Assembly: GCF_032854445.1 (NCBI RefSeq) | Contig: NC_088303.1 | Location: forward strand, 27,817,265 to 27,881,264 | Direction: 5' to 3' | DNA from: Liolophura sinensis | Lineage: Eukaryota; Mollusca; Polyplacophora; Chitonida; Chitonidae | Length of the DNA: 64,000 bases | Part shown: positions 1 to 10,200 of the stretch, one piece after another | Layout: each line of letters begins with the position of its first letter | Numbering within the stretch: position 1 is the first letter of the stretch | Program-made: the position numbers and the translations under genes | The notes under the pieces: generated by a model | Databases searched by the model: none | What the model saw: the letters and a program-made list of their open reading frames with translations, nothing else | What the model was told of the DNA's origin: nothing

Positions 1-153
1 AACTGGACACCCACACTGCCAGTAACAAGATCTGATTCCCTCTCATAATACCTCTCCTCACTTCATAAGGCAGGCTAAAAAATAGTATTTGTGGTATAGT
101 TGGCTTTTTTGTCGCTTTTTCTAAATTTCACTTTTCTTTATTGGATTCTTATT

Positions 154-813
154 ATGTCTCGCAATAAAAACACCTCAATGACTCTTGGCGCAAAGCAAGT
201 AATTATGTCTCGCAATAAAAACACCTCAATGACTCTTGGCGCAAAGCAAGTAATTATGTCTCGCAATAAAAACACCTCAATGACTCTTGGCACAAAGCAA
301 GTAATTATGTCTTGCAATAAAAACACCTCAATGACTCTTGGCGCAAAGCAAGTAATTATGTCTTGCAATAAAAACACCTCAATGACTCTTGGCGCAAAGC
401 AAGTAATTATGTCTCGCAATAAAAACACCTCAATGACTCTTGGCGCAAAGCAAGTAATTATGTCTCGCAATAAAAACACCTCAATGACTCTTGGCGCAAA
501 GCAAGTAATTATGTCTCGCAATAAAAACACCTCAATGACTCTTGGCACAAAGCAAGTAATTATGTCTCGCAATAAAAACACCTCAATGACTCTTGGCGCA
601 AAGCAAGTAATTATGTCTCGCAATAAAAACACCTCAATGACTCTTGGCGCAAAGCAAGTAATTATGTCTCGCAATAAAAACACCTCAATGACTCTTGGCA
701 CAAAGCAAGTAATTATGTCTTGCAATAAAAACACCTCAATGACTCTTGGCGCAAAGCAAGTAATTATGTCTCGCAATAAAAACACCTCAATGACTCTTGG
801 CGCAAAGCAAGTA
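154..813. repeat. 51-bp minisatellite, 13 copies
   Basis: Thirteen head-to-tail copies of a 51-bp unit beginning ATGTCTCGCAATAAAAAC. Copies are almost identical and differ mainly at two sites (CGC/TGC, and GCG/ACA near the middle). Because 51 is a multiple of three and the unit has no stop, both strands stay open; the + reading gives a 17-residue repeat starting MSRNKNTSM. No promoter, splice context or domain supports translation, so this is annotated as a satellite rather than a gene. Confidence 0.95.
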
Positions 814-817
814 AAGT

Positions 818-1330
818 TTTGTTGTGGTAAATGTAAGTATTGCGCATGTGAATGCTGGAGAAATGATCTAAGCTTTCATCCATCTTCTTTATTTTATTTC
901 TATATTTCCTTTAGCGTTGTTTTATGGCATACTCATGCTAATTTTTTTCACTTATCCAGTACAATGGCCGACAAATTTATGGGCGGAGAAAACAACAATA
1001 CCCAGGGTAAACCACACTCGTTTCCCATGTAACGATGTTACTGACAATTTATTTTGCCTGGGTAAATGCACTTTTTGGTTCAAAACTGCAGGTCATGTAC
1101 TGTACATTTTTCAGATGACAGCAACATTACACAATTATATACATTTCTCTGTTGGTCATACCTCTATTCTTCCTAGAATCCCTCTATAAAGAATGGGTAC
1201 AAAAGATGCAAAGTGAAGTACACATTATCATAATCCCAATAATAGCCATATTCAACATGATTTAATGTTGCTGTTAGTTTCTATGATTATAAGTCAAGTC
1301 ACGCTAGGCTTCACCACTTACTTTGGGTAA
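818..1330. other. Non-coding stretch, nothing recognised
   Basis: AT-rich sequence between the 51-bp array and the first SINE. The short open frames here show no domain, signal peptide or plausible splice structure. Confidence 0.5.
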
Positions 1331-1675
1331 TGTATGTATGTATACTTGGAGTTTTACATCCTACATAACAATTTTTTAGTCACAAGATGACAAGGATTCA
1401 TTAGGGTTGTGAACATACACTAATGTCTTCTTGTTGCGTGGCGAGTTCATGCCACCAAAATGTTGCTGCCACTGAAGTATCATACCGAACCAGACACCAG
1501 ACACCACTAAGTCACATTATACTAGCACCGGGCCAACCAGTCCCGTTTCCTTGCTCTAACCTCTTAGTGCTGAGCGCCAAGCGATGCAGCAATAAGTATA
1601 ATTTTTTAAGTCATTGGTATGACCCGAACAGGGTTTGATCCTATGTCCCTCGACTTAGAGGCAGACACTCTAACT
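1331..1675 (-). mobile_element. SINE family B copy (tRNA-derived), full length
   Basis: Read on the minus strand it starts with a tRNA-like head (A-box-like GTTAGAGTGTC, B-box-like GGATCAAACCC near 1625-1675). A central region follows, which on the plus strand reads GGGCCAACCAGTCCCGTTTCC. It ends in a TATG-repeat tail at 1331-1342. The central region and tail recur at 45694-45985, 50715-51055 and 62554-62905, which defines the family. Pol III transcription is inferred from the head. Confidence 0.8.
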
Positions 1676-4600
1676 AGATCACCCTTTGAATAATATACAA
1701 GAATGCAAAAAGAAACTGCTGCCTGCCCTCAGGCAAGGTTGACTAGCACATGTTCAGGCCTGAGGTTATAATAAGGGGACAAAAGGCTCCGCCCTGTCAG
1801 GGACAATACCTGTGCCTTATACCTGGCGTTAGGTAAGCTGTTGATATGTCAGTGTTACCAGAACAAGAGGATTAGTGTAGTCCAGCACAAGAAGCTTCCT
1901 GACATGTCCAGCTAATCCATTAATCCCTGGGTCATTCAAACTTAATAACTGGTTAGCTCAACAGGTAACTGACCCAACCTACACCAATGGCTGTAGAATT
2001 TCTTAACAAAAGATGTGCACTACTTCAGTGTCACGTTGTGATAAATCTATGTTGCCAAATCAGAGGTACCTGTACTTTTAAAAGCCAAGCCTAAGATGTG
2101 CAATTAAAATATCATAATTTTCTTATGGCACGTTTTTGTTTTTAGTTGTTCTTTTTTTATTTCCTTTTTTTGTGTGCATTTACTGTTTTATCTAACAGTT
2201 AATATACCTTGATAAATGTCTTTTAATTTTTTTTATGTCCAATCTATAAAATTCAAAACTGTACCAAAACCTACATGTACAACATCTTGATTCAAGAAAT
2301 ACCATGCAAAATTTAAAATCAAAAACAAAAAGGTTTCACTAAATTTTGAACTTAAGCTATCTCTATGATATACTCCCTCTTTATTTGATTAAAGTTTTAA
2401 TTTTGTTCTTGCTTCCATTTTACGATAAGCGTGATCTTAATCTAAAAGGATAAACAATAACAAAACAGATACAGGGTACTTGTAATGACGCTAAATGTGC
2501 GATTAACTAACATCGGTTTGATACGTCATTTCAGGAAAGGGTATAAAATGTCACCAATTTAGGTTTTAGTCCTTTGTTAGCTTTAACTTAGTGTTACATG
2601 TAACTAAAGTCCATACAAACAACCCGCCCCTGATTGCTGTGTAATTTTATACCTGGGATTAAGATATCTTAATCCCAAGTTATACTAGAGAATTTGCTAA
2701 TACATGTAGTCTGCTTGGGCATAAAAAAAAAAAATTAAAGCTGGTGTTCTGATGTCACTGCAAACAGACTCCTAGAATAAGAATGCTTGAATACAAGAAA
2801 TGATTGAATACAAGGAATGATTGAATACAAAGACAGCTCTCTTACAGAATCTGTATGTCCATGTCATGATCATATAGCACCAAGGTGTGAGCTGTATGGT
2901 GACAGAACTGGGGTGATCAAGGGAGGGAAAGATGGCTAGGGGTGAGCTATCACCAGCACTCTGGTGGGTGTTATACACAAGTCCAGGCCTGGAGAGTGGA
3001 AGGTGGGAGGGGGGGGGGGGGCTAATCATTAGAGTCTAGGGGAGGGGAAAGAGGCCAAATAAGACTGCCAACTGTCAGAAGTGACACAGATGCTAAGAGG
3101 TTTATCCAGTCACAGATTAACTGTTGTTGATGGCTGAACAAGCTGCTACCTGACCTGAGGGTTTCTCTGCCAGTGGCCTTTGACATGACAATTTAATATA
3201 GTACCCAAATTCCTCTACCTTTTTGCATATGAAGTAGCAACTTTCAGGGCATTTTATGGTCCTTTTTAATCTGATTTTGCTTACAAAACCTACATTGGTT
3301 GGATTGGCCAATTGCAGGTCTTCACAAAAAGCATAATCTTCTAAAGTCTACATAAAGCTTATTGCCCTCAGAATGTGCTCAAACAAACATCTTGAAAGCA
3401 TACAAAATAGCCGAGTTACAGAAATGGTTTGAACAACAGCCTTCACAGGAGTAATATAATCAGTAACTCTTTAACCGAATTGTTTTTCCTAGGCACCCAA
3501 AGCATAGTCTTCCCAAGTGAAGTCAATATACATATACAACATGTCATGTAGAAGAAGAATCAAAATAAAACAGCTATAAATTTTACAATAAAAAAATGAT
3601 CCCACTGCATCATTTGTGAATGACCAGTAGTTTGTGAGCTTAGTATGTTAATGAAACAACCTGTCACATGACCTCCCTTGAAGGTACTTGTCAGTATGTC
3701 AATCCCTTTCACACATAGCTACACATTCACGATATCAATTACATTCTCTCTGCAGGAGGGAACAACACATTGATCTTAGCACAAAGAAGTTTTTTTGTTG
3801 GGATTTTAAAGAATGGGCATTACAGTCATTCAATGGTACACGTATAAAAGAACTTTGTGATAAAAATTCTGTGTTATGTTTATAGGACATACATTCAATA
3901 TTAGCAAAAACTGGTCAAACCCCCTCCAAAAAAACCACAAACAAACTTCTAAGAAATGGCGAGCGCAGCTATCTGATAACTGTATGAAGACAGCTGCTAT
4001 GTATTAAGATGTATGTATTGCCATCCTTAAAAAATTAGCTTGGCGTAACCTGACCATGTTAAAAGGAAGTAGGGTTGGTCAATAGGGATCGATCCTTTCT
4101 TTTTTTTTTTAAATTCTGGCTAAGGAAAGATGGGGATCTTTAATAAGTTAATATACAGAGATTGAGGAAAATAACTGTATCAAAATCTTTACAGTAGCGC
4201 CCTTTTATTGAAGTTCTGTCTGGTCATGCCAAACGAACACATTTTTACTGAAGGCCTACCCAATGGAGACAATTTTTAGAAACAAAATGCCCTAAATGTG
4301 TACAAATTGAAAATTTTCATTTGATATAATTACAAGCCAATAAAAAGTCAACAAATCCCATGAACTGTGAAATAAATATGTATAAGGTATGAGTTAAATG
4401 TTTTATCAGAGCTTAGGAAATGATTAGACGTGAGGACTTGTGTACAGCAGCTTCTAGATCATTTTAACACATTCAGGAGCAAATAACCATAAAGCTGACA
4501 TCAAATTAATAAAGCTGTCAAAAACATGACAACAGATAGCCTCAAAAGCTGTTGTTAGGATTATACAAACACCAAACAATAGCATTAGTAAGGGTAACAT

Positions 4601-4860
4601 CAACACTCCATGCCAGCTGCTGACCAGCATAATAGCCTGTATGAGTTTAATGACTTAGGTGGTCAGTCACTGGTCAAGGGCTGGACAGTTTGAGGAAAAA
4701 GGTGTTGCCAAGGCTTAAACTCAGTGCTCACACTTGTCAGGTGACTGGTGTAAGTGACCAGTGGACCCCAGGGGTTTGGAGTGTCACGTTGGGTCAAGAC
4801 TGGACAGTGGTCAACTCCAGCCTGTAGGGACATGTGCCGGTCAGTTTGAGCGATCATCAG
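1676..4860. other. Gene-free stretch
   Basis: About 3.2 kb of AT-rich DNA with no recognisable coding exon. It holds a perfect palindrome at 2654-2677 and a poly(G) run near 3009-3020. The downstream exons of the RPUSD2-like gene would be expected on the minus strand in this direction, but none could be recognised here. Confidence 0.45.
2654..2677. repeat. Perfect 24-bp palindrome
   Basis: The half-site TGGGATTAAGAT is followed at once by its exact reverse complement. A related half (TGGGATTAAGATA) occurs near 12971. Function is unknown; it could be a hairpin, a binding site for a dimer, or the remains of an element end. Confidence 0.8.
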
Positions 4861-4870
4861 CTGGCAGTAG

Positions 4871-4877
4871 TATATAA
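4871..4877 (+). promoter_or_regulatory. TATA box of the 4955 gene
   Basis: TATATAA lies 84 bases before the ATG at 4955. A start site about 30 bases downstream would give a 5' leader of roughly 50 bases. It is the only strong TATA match placed correctly for this gene. Confidence 0.6.
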
Positions 4878-4954
4878 CCAGGTGGGGTCAAACAGTCTGT
4901 CACTTCTACCTGCCTTCTCACACACAGACAGACTAACAGTATACAACAGCTAAC

Positions 4955-5266
4955 ATGGACAAGGCAAAACTGTACAACAACTTACAGCAAAGCGAGACAT
5001 CTTTCCACAAAGCCTGCAGCCAAATTATTGTGCTGAGCCGAAAACTGAAAGAGCTGCGGAGCCGTTACGACCGGGCCACTGTGAACAACCAGAGAGCTTT
5101 TCGCTACAGCCTGAGGATGCGCATTGCGGCCGTGGAGAGCATGAGAGAGGTGTACTGCGAGTACGCCTATGGGAAAGCAGACCTTGTGACCCGACTGAGA
5201 AGTGAGATGAAGGACTTAAAGGCAAACATTTCCTCCAATCAAAATCCTGGAGGACGAAGTTCGTGA
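4955..5266 (+). CDS. Small basic coiled-coil-like protein, function unknown
   Basis: An uninterrupted frame of 103 residues (MDKAKLYNNLQQ to NPGGRSS). It has no signal peptide or membrane segment. Residues about 5-95 look mostly helical, with heptad-like leucine/isoleucine spacing and many Arg, Lys and Glu residues (IIVLSRKLKELRSRYDRA; YSLRMRIAAVESMREVYCEY), so a short basic coiled coil is likely. Evidence that it is a gene: GC-richer, codon-like composition unlike its flanks, a TATA box 84 bases upstream, and ATG in a reasonable context (ctaacATGG). No intron is needed. Intronless TATA genes are often inducible, but that is inference. The first 250 bases after the stop contain degenerate repeats of a GTCCAAGATGG-like motif and no AATAAA. 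I do not recognise a named family. Confidence 0.7.
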   Translation: MDKAKLYNNLQQSETSFHKACSQIIVLSRKLKELRSRYDRATVNNQRAFRYSLRMRIAAVESMREVYCEYAYGKADLVTRLRSEMKDLKANISSNQNPGGRSS

Positions 5267-5860
5267 GAGAGAGACGTCACTTAAAGGTCACCTTGTGAAA
5301 AGGACCCAGAAGCAACAGTGATGACAACGCTGTGATATTCACCGTCCAAGATGAACAGGGTTTGTCACAATCCAAAATGTCATTGGTCGAAGGACAAAAT
5401 CTAAGATTGCAGAGGTCAGTGACAAAGTCCAAGATGGCAGTTCTATGACATATTCCAATGGCAGAGGTCTGTCACATATGCCATGAGGGCAGACTGACTT
5501 ACTGACAAGTATCCAGATCTTACCTTTGAAACGGTTTAACGGACTACACCTTCTCAGGTCAGAAAACTGCCCTCAATAACACGTGCCAGCCAAACTGTGC
5601 TCACCAAGTCAGATTGACAATGGAGAACAAAGTAATACCATGCAACAAGAAAGTCCGAGCTCAGGAAAGCACCACCGGATTTACAACTATCATCCCCAAT
5701 GGAAAAATTCAGACAACCCAATGTCTGCAGTGATACTCTGCCGGACGGCTCTTCTCAGAGCCATTCATTCCTCTGAAAGGGGCTTTCAGTCTAAGCATGA
5801 ATCTTCAAACTTCTTTCCCAAATTTCTTGAATTATAATCTGAATAACCTAAAATTTCGCA
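5267..5860 (+). other. Probable 3' UTR with degenerate repeats
   Basis: After the stop codon, motifs like GTCCAAGATG and TCTGTCACATAT recur imperfectly about every 50 bases to roughly 5500. No AATAAA or ATTAAA was seen before the SINE at 5861, whose tail carries AATAAATAAATA at about 6115. Confidence 0.4.
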
Positions 5861-6124
5861 GGGGGCCTCTGTGGCTCAGTTGATTAGCATGCTAGCGCAG
5901 CGTAATGGCCCAGGAGCCTCTCACCAAAGCAGTCGCTGTGAGTTCAAGTCCAGCTCATGCTGGCTTCCTCTCCGGCCCTACATGGAAAGGTCTGACATCA
6001 ACCTGTGGATGGTCGTGGGTTTCTCCCAGGCTCTGCCCGGTTTCCTCCCACCATAATGCTGGCCGCCGTGGTACAAGTGAAATATTCTTCAGTACAGCGT
6101 AAAAAACCAATCAAATAAATAAAT
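5861..6124 (+). mobile_element. SINE family A copy, full length
   Basis: A tRNA-like head (GTGGCTCAGTTGATTAGC A box; GTTCAAGTCC B box) is followed by a conserved body (CTCTGCCCGGTTTCCTCCC, CACCATAATGCTGGCCGCC) and a tail ending CAATCAAATAAATAAATA. This copy shows the complete family layout. The short frames inside it are not genes. Confidence 0.92.
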
Positions 6125-6876
6125 ACAATTTTGCCCCTAAAGGTGCAATTTTTTAGATAAATGTCATGAAATGAACTTCCATTTTTCTAGCAGGATAACA
6201 TCCTACCTTCCTAACAAACCTCTACAATGAACAGAAGTTCTGAAATCAGAACAAAATGCGCAATTTCATGACGGTCAAAATTTGACGTCATTCAGGTTAA
6301 GTCCAATAAATTAGCTGACTAAGCAATGTATGATGGCTCAGTTTAGACTGCACTTGTTCCAAGAATGGACGTTGATTCAAACAGAGCACTACCTGGCTTG
6401 GCTACAGTGTTAAGCTTGTCTTTCATGGACACATATCTCTTCACCGTATGTTGTCATGGAAATTACGCCAGGCGCAATGTGCAACTGATTCATAAAACAG
6501 GCAACATTCTGCCTCAAACCTTAAACCTGACTGCATACTAGTGAAATATTACAGCATTAAACAAGGAAATGGGAATGCCTGGAATAAAGCATCCCAACTT
6601 GCCACACAACCTCTGACTTTTAGCCACAGTGGAACTAGCAATAGCTAACTGCATCACAGTCTGCAACATCATTTGTCAAGGTCAATTAGCACTGGCAAGG
6701 TGCACTCAGTCATCACCCATCACCACTCAAACCACAAACTCGCAAGCGTGAATTCTTGAAAAATAATCAACCATGCAGACAATAGCATGACATCACAGCA
6801 AACACTTCACTTATGGATATCAGAAAACCAAGTCCAGCTGTAACTGTCATAATTAAATCCTCATATCACATCTTTA

Positions 6877-7041
6877 TCTATTTATTTATTTATTTGATTG
6901 GTGTTTTACGTCGTACACAAGAATACTTCACTTATACGACGGCGACCAGCATTATGATGGGAGGAAACTGGGCAGAGCCTGGTGAAAACCCACAACCATC
7001 CGTGGGTTGCAGGCAGATCTTCCCACGTACGGCCGGAGAGT
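6877..7041 (-). mobile_element. SINE family A copy, 5'-truncated, with target-site duplication
   Basis: Only the 3' body and tail are present; the tRNA head is missing and the copy stops at GGCCGGAGAG. It is flanked by an exact 11-bp direct repeat, ATATCACATCT, at 6863-6873 and 7043-7053. Truncation plus a target-site duplication indicates insertion by target-primed reverse transcription using a LINE enzyme. Confidence 0.88.
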
Positions 7042-7211
7042 AATATCACATCTATAGGTCACACATTCACATATGCATGTCTAAATACAGTTCCTTACCA
7101 AAGCTCAACTAAGGCATAGGTCCTTGTTGGACCATAAAATTTAACATGAAGGACAAAAATTAATTTGTGTTAATTATAACGAACGGAAGAATTGAGGGTG
7201 ATGGTACTAAC

Positions 7212-10200
7212 CTGTGAATGGTGTTTTGGACGAGGTCATTGTCCTTCAGCTTATAATCCAGGTTCACAATTTCTCCGTTCACAGTCATAGCTCCACTCTC
7301 AATTGCCCTTCTCTGCAATGTCATCCACAGGTCAGTACCATTATCAGGGCAGTTCATTTCAGAGAGGGCATTGTTCAATTTATTTATTATTTATTTGATT
7401 GGTGTTTTATGCAGTACTGAAGAATATTTCACTTGTATGACAGCGGCCAGCATTATGGTGGGAGGAAACCAGGCAGAGCCCGGGGGAAACCCCCAACCAT
7501 CCGCAGGTTGCTGACAGACCTTCCGACTTACGGCCAGAGAGGAAGCCAGCATGAGCAGGACTTGAACTCACAGCGACCGCATTGGTGAGAGGGTCCTGGG
7601 TCATTACGCTGCGCTAGCATGCTAACCAACTGAGCCACGGAGGCCACCGGCATTGTTCAATGTGTTGTCACAAACATCATTCAGAATTTTAGTTGTAAAT
7701 AACAGAAATCTTGGTTTTCTTGGTTTTCACCTTATAAATAAGAAAATGCGCCGAGAAATTCCTTGTCATACAGACAAATGATAGAATTGCAAATCTTGTG
7801 ATAGACAGCTTAACAATCTAAAACTTAAGGTGGGAGTGACAGACAAACAAACACACAGATAGACAGACCGACACACAGGCAGACTGACAAGGGGAAAACC
7901 TTAACCGGCAGTACATTGTAGTAAGACAACTTACATAGTAATCCTCGTTTTCAGCCCGAAACTCAGCAGAGGTCACCTCCAGTAAAGATCGACCTACCCA
8001 ACGTCGCTTTGCAAAAGCAGTAAACGTGTAGTAGTAAGGGTAAACTTTCCTAAGACCTGCATTGAAATATTCGCGAAAAATGAAATATTCAGGTGTTAAC
8101 ACTTCCACAACCACGGCATTTTCACAGTCAAAGCTGGAAGAACCTTCCATTTCTCTCCATCAACCATAATTTTGATCCAGATATCTGAAGTTATTTTTGT
8201 CACCATAATAATTCCATTCCTTTTCATGCAATGTTATTGTGTCACAATAAATTCCAAATCCCTTTATAATATACTGTAGATGTTATTGTTAATGTAAAAT
8301 TTCCAAGTATCATTTGTGACTGGGCCCACACAGGCAAGTAGTAAGAGTGGAGAAATGTACCTGTCTGTAATAAGCTCACTAACCGTTAATTAACAGTACA
8401 CGTGTGTAATTTGGAAATATTCTAAAATTATGTGACAAATTATGACAGGAATATTACAGTTATCATCAGGAATTGTCATTCAAACAAATCTTCAAATTCT
8501 TCACTTCATCCTGATTAAATTATGAGTACCGTATTATCTCCTGTTACAGACCTTATTTCTTCTAATTTTTACGACACCCGCTCTGCTATTTTCAGCCAGT
8601 ATACATGTAATTGTAGCAGGAATATTTAGTTCCTTTATTCTCACATGATGAGACCGTCCAATGAATAACATACTCATATCTTTTCTTTTTGAAAAAGCTG
8701 GGAATGAAAGGTAATATTCTGCTTTCAGCACTACTAATATCCATCCCAAAAATTAGAAGAAATAAAACAATTACAGCAAAGATCAAGAGATACAGAACAA
8801 TATGCAGAATTGTCACATCTCACCATTTTCAAAATAATAATCAGTTTCGCCAAAGATGTCTTGACTGAACCCAGCATTTAAGTCAGCATTAGGATCCGCT
8901 AGTTTCCTCAATCTTTTCTGTTCCTTATGGTTCTTGTTCTTCTCCATCTGAAAGCCACACCATACAAACGTACAGTATGTATTATAGGTCTAGCTAAAGG
9001 ATAACTGCTAGCACCACCGTTGATATTATTCATTAATTCAGTAAATTCCACTAAGAGGTGTAATGGATAACTGCTACCACCACCATTGATATTATTCATT
9101 AATTCAGTAAATTCCACTAAGAGGTGTAATGGATAACTTCTACCACCACCGTTGATATTGTTCATTAATTCAGTAAATTCCACTAAGAGGTGTAATGTGC
9201 CACAGTAATACTGGTATAGCTCCAGAGATTGAAGTGCTTGCAGTTTGCACAGACACATCTTGCATGGAAACATCCACAGGTGAAGAAAATGCTTATAACT
9301 TATAACTCCAAAACATTAAACGTCTACGGAAGCCCATTGGCGCGACATGGAAGGGGGAAAAAAATGTTAATTATCTTGTGATCACGACTTACGCTTTCAC
9401 ATGATCAAAACTTACACCAATTTCTGACTTGTGGTATTCTGATTTAACAACTTAGTTTCTCATAATAATGACTATATCTTGTAATAAATGAGGCTGAGGG
9501 TGAATTATAGTAATAACAGTACTTAACAATAATATTGCCACATTACTGTAATTATTATATAATAATATAATTCTGAGTGATGGAGGCCACACGTTATTAA
9601 CCCACATATATGCGTCCATAAATCTGTTGTTATTTTAAGATATTATTTTAAGGTAGTAAGTCATTATTACAAGATAGTAAGTCTTTCTTATGAGATAGCA
9701 TGTCCTTAAGAGATAGAAAGTCGTATGTTTTTACCAGATATAGTATGTTATCATCATGTGACAGTATCTTGTTATTACAAGATATAGTACTATGAGATAG
9801 TACATGTAAGTCTGTATTGTGACATATAGAAATTTGTTAATACGAGATACTAAGTTGCTCTAATGAGATATAGTAAATCTCTATTTGTCGTCATAATGAG
9901 ATACCATAAGCTGTTATAATGAGATGGCAAAGAAGTTTTCTTTCCGATACCACAGTCCTGACACGTCATGGTAAAGTTTCTCCACGATATTAGAGCTATC
10001 TGCAGTCGCCATGGCTTGCATGATTTTTCTTAGCTCAGCTCGTTGGATTCACAAGGATATATTACAGAGACAAAATTGTTTTCCGCATGTCTAGAAGGGG
10101 TATATAGAGATACACAATCTGTGAAATTGTTCACCCTACAGATGCCCAGGCAAACACGTGGTCAACTTACCATTATACATGTATTTGTCAACAGGCAGGC

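Noticed and set aside
138..785. 215-codon minus-strand frame over the 51-bp array
   Set aside because: The period is a multiple of three and lacks stops on either strand; no other coding evidence.
5875..5950. tRNA gene
   Set aside because: A and B boxes are present, but the sequence continues into a SINE body and cannot form a complete tRNA; the same applies to the other SINE heads.
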